Shown: positions 22,306 to 33,121, counted from the first letter of the stretch. The stretch is DNA of 64,000 nucleotides from Simmondsia chinensis (GCA_018398585.1 JAGTTD010000003.1:7076637-7140636), one strand, 5' to 3'. The notes: generated by a model from the sequence alone, not told the origin. Translations and numbers: made by a program.

Positions 22306-22955
22306 TCCTTAAAAGAAAACATTTAAAAATATTTACAAAAATTGTTAATCTCAAATAAAAATACCAAAAAAAAAAATTTATATTAATAAAAAAATCTTTA
22401 AAACAAATAATTACTAAAAATATAAAGAATTACTTAAAGGTATTAAATGATTTAAAATTATCACTTAAAATATTAGAAACAGCAATTTAAGATATTTAAT
22501 AAACATCTTCTCCTGAACAAAAAAAAAAAAAAAAATATTATGATTACCAAAAATATTAAAATCTTCAATAATAGGAGATTGTTATATTTAATGTAGCTAA
22601 TATACCTTTTATCTTAACTAAAGTTAAGAATTTTAACATCTTACTATTCATAATTTTCTCTTATTAATTTTTAAGTTTATGCTATAAACATTAGTAAATT
22701 AGTATATCTTTTAAACTTACATATTCAATTGACATTTCTTTTTCTTTTTTTTTCTCTTATATGAGATTTATCTTTATTCAATTCTCTTTTAAAATCACGG
22801 GGAATTTTTTTTATTACAACGAATTTATTGTATCCTATATTATAGGTTTTGAGAAAAATTAAATTTCAATCAATAATGCTTCAACATTAATTGTGTTTTA
22901 TTAATAGTTAAATTTAACAATATATCACACGGGAAATGACAAATATATATATATG
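22306..22955. other. AT-rich intergenic sequence ending in a short TA repeat
   Basis: No ORF and no family recognised. 22,943-22,954 is a short run of TA that forms the left insertion flank of the outer fold-back element. Confidence 0.5.
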
Positions 22956-23140
22956 GCACAATTCTTATGAGAAGTTGAGAGAATGAAAGAAATAGATATT
23001 GGCCGTCCATTATAATAGACAGTCAAGATTGCCTCTTTTTATTAAATAAAAAAATAATTTATCCCTTACCCCTTTCCTCCCTTTCTCTCCCCCCCCAGCG
23101 CCACCCATCCTTTCTCTCTCTCACCCCAGATGCCTGCAGG

Positions 23141-23165
23141 CCCCCCCCCCCCCCCCCCCCCCCCC
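23141..23165. repeat. Poly-C tract (25 C)
   Basis: An uninterrupted C25 followed directly by an A-rich run, inside the left arm of the outer fold-back element. Two more such tracts occur at 44,315 and 63,029. Confidence 0.9.
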
Positions 23166-23386
23166 AAAAAAAAAGAAAAAAAAATCCTCTTCCAATAGGT
23201 GGCGGGTGGCAAGGGTGAAGGATACAAGGAAAAGAGAAAGGAGTATTGCAGTGGCGAATCCAGAATTTTGATTCAAAGTAGGCTTGAAGTACAAATTATT
23301 TTTACTTTATACTTTATTTAATTTATTAGTCGTATATTCGTTTTATATTTTTATTTGGAGTCAAAATTTAGCTTTTAATAATTTTC

Positions 23387-23579
23387 TATGAATGTGGATT
23401 AATTCTATTGAATTGAATAAGTAAAAGGATTACATAAGAGGCCTATTTATAGGCTAACATAAAATCAAAGATGACCAAAGTGCCCTTGTATTTTACATAA
23501 GTCAAGGGGTACAAAAGGTAATAGCAATATTAACCATAGTTGTGTAGAACATTCTAGAGAATACTAGAGTGCTCTAATA
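23387..23579 (-). repeat. Copia 1 3' LTR
   Basis: 193 bases, read on - from TATTAGAGCACTC to a CATTCATA end. It aligns without gaps to the 5' LTR with about 10 substitutions, most of them transitions. The usual TG start is TA here in both LTRs. Confidence 0.85.
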
Positions 23580-23592
23580 CGCCCCTCAATCC
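23580..23592 (-). promoter_or_regulatory. Copia 1 polypurine tract
   Basis: Read on -, GGATTGAGGGGCG directly precedes the 3' LTR, the position of the plus-strand primer. It is short and purine-rich. Confidence 0.6.
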
Positions 23593-24813
23593 GAGCGTGG
23601 TGGCAGAATGCGAAGATTGGTCCTGTGTTAGAAGAAGCGATCAGTAAAGAGACCCTTGGTAAAAATATAAGCGATCTGTTTGTCTGTAGGAGTGTAATGA
23701 ACCCGAAGATCGGCCTTGAGCACCTTTTCACGAACATAATGGAAGTCAACGTCAACATGTTTGCTTCGGTCATTGGACGTGAGATTTGCTACGAGGTAGG
23801 ATGCGGAGACATTGTCACAGAAGGTGATGATAGGGCTAAGGTGTCGAAGACTGAGATCCCCATGAGGTAGCGTATCTAATCACTTTCAGCAACGGCCTGA
23901 GCAATAGCATGGTACTCAGACTTGGTCGTGGACTTGAAGACAATCGCCTGCTTCTTTGCTGTCCAGGAGATGAGGTTGGAACCGAGGTAGAGAGCATAAC
24001 CAGTGGTGGAATGGCACGTGTTAGGACAACCATCCCAATCAGCATCAGCATATGCAGTAACTGTGAGAGTTCGTGCAGGAATAATGGAGAGGCCATGTTC
24101 TTGAATGTCCTTGAGATTATGAAGAAGGTGTTTCACAGCTTGCCAGTGAGGGGTGCGAGGGGCATGCATGAATTGGGATACAAGGTTGATGGCATAGCTT
24201 ATGTCGGGTCCAAGTCATGGTAAGGTACTGGATAGCCCCCACCGCGCTCATGTACTCAGTAGGATCCTCAAGAGGTTCCCCATTGCTCAAGGAAAGGAGT
24301 GCTCAAGTCGGGAGGGGGGTTTTGACGGGCTTGGCGTCACAAAGGTCATGGCAGGAGAGGAGGTTGATTGTATATTTGTGTTGGGAGAGAAAAAGATGAT
24401 CGGGTGTGCTTTTGGCCTCAATTCCAAGAAAGAAGTGAAATGGGCCAAGGTCTTTTATAGCAAATTGAGTAGAGAGAGGCAATCAATTTGCTGATCTGGG
24501 TGAGATTTGTGCCTGTTAGAATAATGTCATCGACATATAGTAAGAGGCAAGTTAGATGAGACTTGGTTTTGTGGATAAAAAGGGACGGGTCAGCATGGCA
24601 ACAAATAAAACCAAGACTATGTAAGAACGCACTGAATCGCTGGATCCAAGCCCTAGGTGCCTGTTTCAAATCATACAATGCCTTGCGTAGGCGACATACA
24701 TGGTTGGGAAATTTGGGATGTATGAAGCCTTTCGTTTGTTTCATGTAAACTTCTTCCTTAAGGTGACCGTGGAGGAAGGAATTTTTGACGTCCAACTGGC
24801 GAATGGGCCAGTT
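23593..24813 (-). pseudogene. Copia 1: RT C-terminal half and RNase H
   Basis: 24,418-24,795 is open and reads MDVKNSFLHGHLKEEVYMKQ, then CRLRKALYDLKQAPRAW and LLLYVDDIILTG, the catalytic YVDD of copia RT. After a frameshifted gap, 23,876-24,169 carries the RNase H part with YADADWDGCP and KSEYHA motifs. Its last part runs toward the polypurine tract. The N-terminal half of RT lies beyond the solo LTR insert (from 27,018). Confidence 0.85.
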
Positions 24814-24818
24814 GTTTG
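24814..24818. repeat. Target-site duplication GTTTG, left copy
   Basis: Five-base duplication matching 27,013-27,017, created when the 2.2-kb LTR element inserted into the RT region of copia 1. Confidence 0.85.
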
Positions 24819-25762
24819 TGTTAGGAACAGTGTCCTGAAATCCAGATTTATTCTGGATATATTATTTTAATTAATAAATAAAATTAAATTTTCAGTCGTT
24901 TCCTTGTTAAATTTGTGTATTTGAGCATTTATACTGCGTTTGATTTTCTTTCGAGAGGCATCCATGAGATGGGTGTAGTCCTCATACTACAATTTACAAG
25001 TTTGTTCTAAGTGGTTTATGAGACTAAGCCACAGATAGACTTGGAACAAATGATATGGATTGTTGTTTGAAAGACTCGTAGTCAAAGACAAGTCTGGACC
25101 ACTTGTATGTTAAGACTATAACGAGACACTTTAGATGGCTTGTCTTGGTCATGTGGATGGAGATCCAAAAGTGCCAAGTTAGTGTGTTTGACACACTGAG
25201 TTGGACCATGTGGGTTACTTATTTCTAGACTACTATTGGAGATGAGTGATTCGCATTGTACTGTTTGAACGACGACTCTAAATCCTGAGGGTATTCTGGA
25301 CTTGTGCATGCAGCGTTAGTTACTTTGGTGTACTATAAGTAAGGTCTAAAATGAATGACAGAAATCCCACGTAAATTGGGTAGCGGCGTGAAGTGTGACA
25401 AGGATCAGGTATTCAATAGGGAATCTACAGTCTCTTATGAGATACAGATGTCCCCTTAGTTGATTCGCAAATGTTTGAATGGTTCGGAAACTTTGGCCAA
25501 AGTATTCCAAGTGTTTGACATTTGGAATTTATACCGTGAATATGTTCAAGTATAAATGAATTATTCAGTGAAGGTCGAGTCGGTAACTAATGGAGAAGCT
25601 ATGAGAAGGATAATAGTAGTGGTTATATTTATCCTTTGTCATGGACATCTTGTGGAGGGGTTGTTGTCATCAATACAGTATATTAGGGAGATATCGAATA
25701 AATAATTTAAATCTGGAGTGCAGTGAGATTTATTTAGTGGAATTAAGTCTCATTAAATGGTA

Positions 25763-26008
25763 ATTAAATTAATATCATGAGATGATTTAATTTAATCCGT
25801 TTGAAGCTAGATTTAAATTATCCCCGGGGTCCCTACGCAAGCCTCTGTATTTTATTGCCATTGAAAAAATATTAAGAATTCATGAGATGAATTATTTATC
25901 CATACGATGGGTAAATTAATTTTGCCAAACATTATTCATGAGATGAATAAAAGTTGAAAATTATAAAATAAAATAATTTTAAAAATTAAAATTCATAAGA
26001 TGAATTTT
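25763..26008. repeat. Array of five 3-nt-loop palindromes with CAT/ATG core
   Basis: Five perfect or near-perfect hairpins share the plan stem-CAT-(GAG/ACG/AAG)-ATG-stem. They lie at 25,763-25,796, 25,877-25,893 (AATTCATGAGATGAATT), 25,895-25,915, 25,932-25,950 (TTATTCATGAGATGAATAA) and 25,988-26,008. The stem arms differ from one hairpin to the next while pairing is kept; the third has a G-T-type mismatch. They lie upstream of the LTR TATA box. Confidence 0.8.
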
Positions 26009-26300
26009 TACATGTGAGAAACAAAGCAAAAAAAAAAAAAAAATCGCGTTTTAAAAGCCTGCACAGTGCGATCCGTGTATATCGGAGTCGCGCGCTGGGA
26101 AGCCCACAAGGACGATCCGCGTGCCCAGGCGGGGGCGAATCGCGCGCTGCCACTTGGCGCACGATGACAGGCCCGCAGAGCCATTGCACTATTACTAAAC
26201 GCGGCGTTTTGAGCTTATTTTAAGTGAAACGCTACGTTTTGATATTAACTGTGCAATCCTTTTTCGATTTTAATTAGATTTTCTCGCTCTGGAATATTTC

Positions 26301-26312
26301 TATAAATAGAGG
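26301..26312 (+). promoter_or_regulatory. TATA box of the solo LTR
   Basis: TATAAATAGAGG in a locally GC-richer setting. It is about 1.48 kb from the LTR start, leaving about 700 bases of R and U5. It gives the element a + orientation. Confidence 0.65.
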
Positions 26313-26622
26313 GGCTTAGTCTGAGGTTTGGCATTCGAGTTTAAAATTCTTTAGGGTTTCTAAAATTGTTTCGGAGATTCAGTTTAATATTTTTCGGAGC
26401 CCACCTTCCGGGCAATTCGAGGTTATTGCGTAGAAGGTCTCGGGGTCTCGGTTTTGAAGAATATTATTCTCTTTCTGGTTTTTTCTTTTTATTGGAGCAA
26501 TTTCAGGTATGTTTTTCTTTCCTTCTTCTTTTAGTTTCGCTTTTCTATTTATTTACAGTATTCGTTATTGTACCTGTTTAAGTTTATGTATTGTTATGAA
26601 TGTATCAGAGTAAAAAGCCTGT

Positions 26623-26734
26623 AGATCTAAATTAAGAATTTAGATCTGATGTTTTAAATTATGAATTTAAGTTAGTAGATTTAAAATTAGGAATTTTAAA
26701 TCAACCCTAGGTTTAGAGTTATGAATTCTAAACC
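26623..26734. repeat. Array of four 3-nt-loop palindromes with AATT/AATT core
   Basis: Four consecutive hairpins are spaced about 25-31 bases apart, each with a 3-base loop AAG, ATG, AGG or ATG between AATT arms. They lie at 26,623-26,647 (11-bp stem), 26,654-26,670, 26,679-26,701 and 26,710-26,734 (one mismatch). They fall about 320-430 bases downstream of the TATA box, so they would be transcribed in the R/U5 part of the LTR RNA. Confidence 0.8.
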
Positions 26735-27012
26735 TGTTCCGCTGCGTAATCTTTAGGGAGAATTTTTGAAATTCATCCCAATAACCGGTATTAGGGCAAA
26801 GGGTTTATAGAGATAAACCAATTCCCGGGAACTCTCTCACGTGAGGTGTCACGAAGCGTGACTCTCCAACCGAGGGCTTAGGTGAAGAGAATTGTCTCCT
26901 ACTCTAAGTGCTCTAATAGGTGCCTATTGTTGTGACTATAGTTGAGAACTGTGAACCCAATAGTCGGCAACAGAGTTTATTTTCCAACAAAATCTTTATG
27001 CTTTTCCCAACA

Positions 27013-27017
27013 GTTTG
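27013..27017. repeat. Target-site duplication GTTTG, right copy
   Basis: Matches 24,814-24,818. Joining the two sides through one copy restores continuity of the RT region. Confidence 0.85.
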
Positions 27018-27880
27018 TGACCGCAAGAGTAAGTATAAAGCGTACGGTGCTTGATTTGACGACGGGGCTAAAAGTTTCTTTATAGTCAAGGCCTTCACGT
27101 TGGTGAAAATCCTGAGCTACAAGTCGTGCCTTAAAATGTTCAGCTAAGCCATCTGCTTTGTACTTAACTTTGTATTTCCATGTACTTCCTACAAGGATCT
27201 TAGAGGGGTCATGCAATACTAAGTCCCAGGTGTTATTGAGGATGAGCATTAAATTCATCCGCCATGACCTCTTGCCATTTCGGATTTTGACAGCCTGTGA
27301 ATAGCATGTGGGTTCTTGCACTACGGTGATGGAAGAGAGAGAAAGAGGGTACTTAGTTTTATGTATGCCTGCCTTAAGTTGAGTTTGCATGGAGTGAGTG
27401 TTAAGGGAGGGCCCCACGGATATGGGTGGGGGGTGGGGTCCGGTGATAGGGACTGGTTCCGATGCTGTGGGGTCCGGGGCTGGTTTGGGTGAGGGTGAGG
27501 CCAAAGGGGCCTCGGACCGGACCGGGGCAGTGGGTGAGCCCAGAGCCTCATCATCAATGCTGGGGGTAGCCGGAGGGATGGGGGTGTGGGGTCACAGTGG
27601 GGGGGTTGAGGCTCGCTGAGCCCCGGTGACGGGCCACTAGTGATTGGTGGCGGTAGTGGCAGTCGCCCGGTCATGGTGGTGCCAGCAAGTGGGAGGAGGG
27701 TTGGGACTTGGGGATTCGCACAAACAATTAATTGGGAAGGGGATGTGACATCAGAGACTACTGTATTTTGATGAACAAGGTCATGAAAAGGAAAACGAGT
27801 TTCGTCAAAAACTACATGCCGATTGATGAATAAGCGTTTACTTATGGGGTCAGAGCACCTATATCCCTTATATCGAGTAG
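27018..27880 (-). pseudogene. Copia 1: RT N-terminal half and post-integrase linker
   Basis: 26,977-27,504 includes [30 protein letters not shown] and [18 protein letters not shown], then [17 protein letters not shown], the first RT blocks of copia. It breaks at the solo LTR. Upstream, 27,321-27,880 is a Pro/Ser-rich linker that also holds a YKGYRCSDP motif (about 27,840-27,870) from the end of the integrase. Frames shift between the parts. Confidence 0.8.
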
Positions 27881-29239
27881 CGTAACCTAAGAAAATGAAG
27901 GGGGTGGAGCGAGGGGCAAGTTTATGAGGGGCACGAGGTGTGATGTTAGGGTAACATGCACACCCAAAAAAGCAAAACGAGAATAATCAGGAGTGGTGTG
28001 AAAGAGTTTTTGGAAAGGCGAGTCGTTTGAAAGATTTGGCGTAGGGAGACGATTTATGGTAAAACAAGCAGTACAGAAAGCGTCATCCCAAAACTCATAT
28101 GGTAATTTAGAATGAATTAAGAGTGTTCGTGCCATTTCAGGTAAATGTCGATGCTTCCGTTCTACCACCCCATTTTGTTCAGGGGTATCAGGACAAGATA
28201 AGCGAAAATGAATACTAGCATTACGACATAATGCGGTCATACATCGATGATCGTATTTACCCCCACCATCACTTTGGAAAATCTTAATAGTCAAGTTAAA
28301 TTGATTTTAACCTAATTTTTTGAAAACAGTGAAGATTTCATAAAAATCAAATTTGCGCTGCATCGGATAAAGCCAAGTAAATTGTGAAAAATCATCAACA
28401 AAAAGAACATAATATTTATACGCTAAAGTAGAGGATACAGGTGATTGCCAAACATCCGAATGAATTATTTGTAAGGGCATAGTAGTTTTGCGTGATTTGT
28501 CCCCTTGAGCCAAATTTTTAGATAAACAAAAAATTTCCTGAAATTGAAATAGAAATAAGCATATCTTAAAAATGAATGAATCAACGAATAAAAGTGGCGT
28601 ATTTGGTATTGATTCTTTGATCACAGCAACAATAACGTCACCAATATGAGCATATCGATGATTGCTAGCTCCTATGATTCGAATACACATCAATTCTCGA
28701 GCCCCGATACACGTTCAAAAGGAAGTTTGTGAGATTTACCTAAGCAACATGAATTACATTTACTCCTAAACTTAACACATGGGAAAAAAAATGTTTCTTA
28801 CATAACACATCAAAAATAACATTGCCTAAATTTCCTAGTCTCTGATGCCATAGGTCCCCTTTCCTGACTTGCGCTACAAGGCCAACATCATGAGGCGAGA
28901 AGCCATATAAAGACCCATCACTGGGTACCTGCAGAAGCGTCATCCCCGTAGTTTTGTCCTTGACACAAAAAAATTGGGAGTCAAATTCGACCCTACAATT
29001 GTTATAATGGCATAGTTGTTTAATGGCCAAAAGGTTGTGTGTAAGACTAGGGACAAGCATAACGTTTTTAAGCTTAAGAGATGAATTCGGAGTTAATATT
29101 GATGTAGAACCCACATGAGTCACAGGTAATAATGCGTCATTTCCTACAAGTACACCCTTATGACCGGAGTAAGGAAGAAGGTTTTTGAGAATACCTGCAT
29201 TAGACGTCATATGATTTGTAGCACCAGAATCAGGGTACT
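27881..29239 (-). pseudogene. Copia 1: protease end, pre-integrase and integrase
   Basis: The protease motif Y-P-DSGATNHMTS lies near 29,200-29,240, preceded by a TAG where Trp is usual. GAG-pre-integrase blocks with LWHQRLGNLG follow. The integrase core shows IIHSDVW (first Asp), [21 protein letters not shown] (second Asp) and PEQNGVVERKHR (catalytic Glu), all intact residues. A plastid fragment sits between the HHCC region and the first Asp. There is a stop at 28,307 and a frameshift before SDGGG. Confidence 0.85.
28593..28706 (-). other. rpl14: Plastid DNA fragment: part of rpl14
   Basis: Read on -, the frame gives [20 protein letters not shown] followed by [16 protein letters not shown], which is chloroplast ribosomal protein L14 (internal part of a protein of about 122 residues). 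The nucleotide sequence also looks plastid-like. About 114 bases are present, in the same strand as copia 1, between its zinc-binding integrase region and the HSDVW motif. It is a nuclear plastid insertion (NUPT), not a functional gene. The left boundary is uncertain: 28,510-28,592 may be retroelement or further foreign sequence. Confidence 0.85.
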
Positions 29240-30750
29240 AGTTGCAGTCGTGTGGTTCTCCAATAGACATTGAAGAAAGTGAGTGGGACGGGTCCGAGAC
29301 TGAAGAATTATCGAACCGGAAGGGACAGGTAAGAGCTGTGTGTCCAATTTGAAAGCAAATTTGACAGTAATGAGGGCAAGGCCCGAGCACACCTGCACTA
29401 GGGTTAGGGGGAGGAGCGAATTGGGGTCGAACTAAGCCGGGATGGGGAGGAGCACCCACGGGCCGTGGTTTTGGGGGTGCTGGCCGGGCGGGCCACCGCG
29501 CCCCTCGCGTCCAACATGTTTTCCTTTACCCTTACCGGGACCACGATTTCCACCGTGATTGGAGTTGCCACGACCCGGGTTTGGACCAGGTTGCGGTTGT
29601 CCATACGGCACCATTGCGTGGCTGGGGTCAAGGTTAGGACGTCCGGATTGTCGAGCTAAAGCGGCCTCTTCGTTAAGGAGAGAGGATTTCAACTCTTCGT
29701 AAGTGTATTACTTATTTGTTTGATAGGAAAAAGTAGCAAAAGCAGCATACTCAAAGGGTAGCCCATAAATTGTAAAGTGTTGAAATTTTTTTTGCAAAAT
29801 AGGAGAGTCAATGGCAGCGAGGTCATTCGTTATGGATTTGAGTTCATAAAGGTAAGCATCCATTGTTTTGCCATTCTTACGGTGATTTATTAATTGGGTC
29901 CGGAGATCGAACTCCTTGGCCATGGAGTGATCCCGAAAATGTTTAGCTAAGACATCCCACATGGCTTTGGATGTAGAGTGGAGAACAATGTCGTTTAATA
30001 AAGGATGAGACAGTGTAGCAGAAATGCAGGATCTAAGACTTTGATCCGTGCGAACTCGGGTTAGGTAATCTGGGTTTGGGTATGTTGATCCATTAGGGAG
30101 GGTGATTTGATTAGGGGGACAAGGGTAAGTACCATCTATAAACTCTAATAGTTGATGAGAAATTAACATGTTAAATTGTTCATGCCAGGGGGGATAATCA
30201 GTAGTTGATTCAAGTTTAATTGTCACAATATTAGTAATATTAGAAAGGGGGATTAGAACAGGAGATTGATTATACGAATTAGGGTTTATTGAATTTAGGG
30301 TTGATTGAGAGAGGAAAAGAGATCCTAACCCTCCACCGGCACTAGCGAGTGATGATGGGGGGAGGGACACCGTGCTGCCACCGACTGGGCCAGGGAGGGC
30401 GCTTGGTAAGGCGGGGCTGACGATGGACATAGGGAAGGGGAGAAGAGAGAAAAGGGAGGGGAAAGAAGTGGGGATGCCCAAACTAAGTCCCGGGTTCACT
30501 GTAGACCACCCAAATGGTGGTAGAGTACCGGAGATGGCGACACTGGCACCAACCGACCGAGGAAGTATGTAACCGAGGTGGTGGACCTGACGTAACTGGT
30601 GTCAGGCACCACCCCTGGCACGACCGCGCCTAGCGTGGCTGGTGAGGGAACGATACGGGTGAGACCGTCCTCCACCAGGGACTAGGCGGCCCCGGTTCGG
30701 GAGGGGGAGGCGAGGGTGTCGGGGTAGGATCGACTAGAGGTCGTTGCCAT
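29240..30750 (-). pseudogene. Copia 1: gag
   Basis: The probable start is the ATG read from 30,750 (MATTSSRSYP). The frame is interrupted by TAG after about 22 codons and by TGA at about 30,505, then open from 30,499 to 29,708 for 263 residues. That part includes the YPPWHEQFNMLI and MWDVLAKHFRDHS blocks typical of copia gag. After a stop and frameshift comes a Gly/Pro/Asn-rich segment and the zinc knuckle CQICFQIGHTALTC near 29,330-29,370. Confidence 0.85.
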
Positions 30751-30868
30751 TGACCTTAAATTAAAGCAGAAAGAAGAAAGCATAAATTCAACACAATGCA
30801 ATTAAATTAAGAACAGAATTGAAAAGAGCAGAAGCAAAGAAAGAAACCAAATCGTAAATCAGTGCCTA

Positions 30869-30881
30869 GGCTCTGATACCA
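30869..30881 (-). promoter_or_regulatory. Copia 1 primer-binding site (initiator tRNA-Met)
   Basis: TGGTATCAGAGCC read on -, an exact complement of the initiator tRNA-Met 3' end, directly after the 5' LTR. Confidence 0.9.
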
Positions 30882-31074
30882 TATGAATGCAGATTAATTC
30901 TATTGAATTGAATAAGTAAAAGGATTACATAAAAGGCCTATTTATAGGCTAACATAAAATCAAAGATGATCAAAGTGCCCTTGTACTTTACATAAGTCGA
31001 GGGGTATAAAAGGTAATAGCAATATTAACCATAATTGTGTAGAACATCATAGAGAATACTAGAGTGCTCTAATA
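30882..31074 (-). repeat. Copia 1 5' LTR
   Basis: 193 bases matching the 3' LTR at 23,387-23,579 except for about 10 substitutions (about 5 percent). That indicates an old insertion compared with copia 2. Confidence 0.85.
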
Positions 31075-31122
31075 TTGCCAAATATAAGAAATTTTTTAGA
31101 TACTTTTATTTAGGGCGTCGAA

Positions 31123-31125
<3 letters not shown>

Positions 31126-31162
<37 letters not shown>
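31126..31162. repeat. TA microsatellite (about 18 units)
   Basis: A pure TA run directly left of a fold-back MITE; a shorter TA run follows the MITE at 31,826-31,835. It is the probable target of that insertion. Confidence 0.9.
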
Positions 31163-31164
<2 letters not shown>

Positions 31165-31825
31165 AGCGGCTGAAATGAGAATGAAAGTTTTGTAAGAATA
31201 TGAGAAAATTAAATCTAAACTATTAGATCTTAAATAAGATTGATCAATGGTTGTAATTAAACCCCTTTTTTTCTCTCTCCTCCCTTTAAGTCCCAATTTT
31301 TTAAACTTTTTCTCTTTCTTTTCCTCTACTTTTTAACCTTTCACTAATTTTTTACTCTATCATTTTTTTTTACCATTTTAAATTTTTACCAATTTTTTTT
31401 TTCTCTATCTCCTCCCCTTTTTAACTTTTCACCAATCTTTAAGGTTAAAAAAGAGAAAAAAATTGGGGTGTAAACTTAGTATGAGAGGGAAAGAGAAAAA
31501 ATAAATTGGTAAAAGATTTAAAAATGGATGAGAGAGAGTAAAAAAAATTGGTTAAAAGTTAAAAAGGAAAGAAGATAGAGAAAAAAAAATTGGCAAAAAT
31601 TTAAAAAGGTAAAAAAAAAAAGATAGAGTAAAAAATTGGTGAAAGGTTAAAAAAGAAAGGAAAAGAGAGAGAAAAAGTTAAAAAAATTAGGATTTAACGG
31701 GAGGAGAGAGAGAAAAAAATGAGGATTTAATTAGAACTGTTGATCAATTTTATTTAAGATCTAACAGTTTAGATTTAATGTTCTCATATTCTTACGAAAC
31801 TTTCATTCTCATTCCAGTCACTTCC
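31163..31825. mobile_element. Fold-back MITE inserted in a TA repeat
   Basis: 663 bases whose two halves are inverted repeats over almost the full length. The left half starts GGAGCGGCTGAAATGAGAATG. Read on -, the right half starts GGAAGTGACTGGAATGAGAA. Both continue with GAAAGTTT and a TCTAAAC(T)-TTAGATCTTAAATAA block. The centre is purine- or pyrimidine-rich. Both flanks are TA repeats, as in Mutator-like MITEs with 9-base TA-rich duplications. The transcript would fold into a long hairpin. Confidence 0.75.
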
Positions 31826-31835
31826 TATATATATA

Positions 31836-32480
31836 ATATTTTCGGGTCTTATTGTCCATATTTAAATATTTTTACAAAAATTTTCATTGGATAACATACT
31901 TTTATTGACACATACAATGAAAGGAATATAATGTTAAACGATGAATCCAAATTTGTGGCTTATGAAAGTTCAATATATAATTTTAGAATTATTTGTTAAA
32001 TTTTACATTTAGTTTTCAACCTTTACATGTATATTTTTATAACCTAGGTATCTCATGTCGAATTTTGATGAATTAGTGAAAGAATTCTATCAATTTTACA
32101 CAAAAAAATGCGACTATGGTAAATAATTATGATATTACATATCAGTTATGCCAATATTTTTTTTTAAAATTTAGTGAACTATGATAAAAAAAAAAAAAAT
32201 CATAAAATATTGATGTAAACTATTAACCTTGTCGTAATCATATTTTGTGTTAGTACTTTTTGAAAAAAAATCATCAAATTATATTAAAAATACTAATAAA
32301 TTATTAAAACTATATTTCATTTAGCATATTCTAATCAAAATCTATCAAATTTTGATAAATAATAAGTTCTGATTATCTAAATAATATAATATCAAAATAC
32401 CTATTATAGATATTAAAATATCAAAATATTTTGGTGATAAATAGTGAAACCTCGATAGGCTAATTGATGATTTTTATATC
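31836..32480. other. AT-rich segment with the shared MITE module
   Basis: No coding potential. 31,990-32,460 resembles the interior of the hAT MITEs (44,760-45,360 and 53,680-54,260), with the ordered pieces GAATTTTGATGAAT, AATTTTACACAAA, AATTTAGTGAACTATGATAA and AAATCTATCAAATTTT. Confidence 0.45.
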
Positions 32481-32675
32481 AATAAAACTTGTAGAAAATA
32501 TCATGGCCTTGCCTCAGTGATAGGAGATAAGTGAAGGATGGAGTACTACCTCAAGACAAAAGCTCTAAAGTTCGATTTTTTTTTTTAAATCTCTTCTTAA
32601 AAAAATTTTAATTTAACTGACTCCTATCATATATGAATGACCGAATGGGCTAAAATTTACACATGACTAGGTTCC

Positions 32676-33060
32676 TTGTTACCGAATAAAACTTGTATTT
32701 CGTCCCCCATGTCCAAAACAGCAGCAGTTCCTCTCTCTCTCTCTCGTCGACGCCGGAAACCACCGCCGGAGTTCCGCCGCTACTTAGTCCACCACCGTGC
32801 ACGCTCTTCCACAGCCACCACAGCACCGCGGCGGCAAAGACCGCGCTTTGCATTTCACCGGCCATCTAGGGCTTCATCTGTGGAGGATTTCTTTAATTTA
32901 ATCGGTACCGCATGATATCTCTCTGATTTTCTTCATGTTAATAAGCACTCATTCCCGTTCTCTATCTTCACTTTTCTCTCTCAAATTCAAGTGTTGAAGT
33001 TGCTATCTCATTCCTGTTTCTCAATTTTAGTCGAGTATATTGTTTTAGGGATTGAATTCT
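32676..33060 (+). other. GC-rich exon-like fragment with CT repeat
   Basis: An island of GC-rich sequence in AT-rich surroundings. 32,676-32,915 is an open frame of 79 residues rich in Arg, Ser and Pro, containing a CT microsatellite at 32,733-32,746. It reads like a plant 5' UTR plus first exon. A GGTACCGC at about 32,903 could be a 5' splice site, with T-rich intron-like sequence afterwards. I recognise no protein family. It could be a gene fragment captured in the surrounding DNA element, or a remnant of a disrupted gene. Confidence 0.35.
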
Positions 33061-33121
33061 ATCAGTTTGATTTAGTTTTAGTAAAGAGTAAAACTTGGAA
33101 AAACTAAGCAAAATTACCTAC

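Larger units (their letters stand above)
24819..27012 (+). mobile_element. Solo LTR of 2,194 bp inserted in copia 1
   Basis: It starts TGTTAGGAACAG and ends CTTTTCCCAACA (TG...CA, with nearly inverted ends) and is flanked by a perfect 5-base duplication GTTTG. A TATA box (TATAAATAGAGG near 26,301-26,312, + strand) followed by a long leader fits an LTR promoter. There are no internal coding domains, so this is what remains after LTR-LTR recombination. The parent family is unknown to me. It contains two arrays of short palindromes (25,763-26,008 and 26,623-26,734). Confidence 0.85.
23387..31074 (-). mobile_element. Ty1/copia retrotransposon 1, complete outline, defective
   Basis: Two 193-base LTRs (30,882-31,074 as 5' LTR and 23,387-23,579 as 3' LTR) differ at about 10 positions. 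A perfect initiator tRNA-Met primer site sits next to the 5' LTR. Gag, protease, integrase, RT and RNase H follow in copia order. After removing the solo LTR insert the length is about 5.5 kb, normal for copia. All domains carry stops or frameshifts, and a plastid fragment interrupts the integrase N-terminus. No clear target duplication was found. Confidence 0.9.

Noticed and set aside
27321..27674. 117-codon Pro-rich ORF on -
   Set aside because: Frame-shifted reading of the copia 1 post-integrase linker, not a separate gene.
32490..32600. SINE-like segment (GGCCTTGCCTCAGTGATAGG, later AAGTTCGAT)
   Set aside because: Weak resemblance to pol III A and B boxes; no tail, no duplication, no second copy seen.
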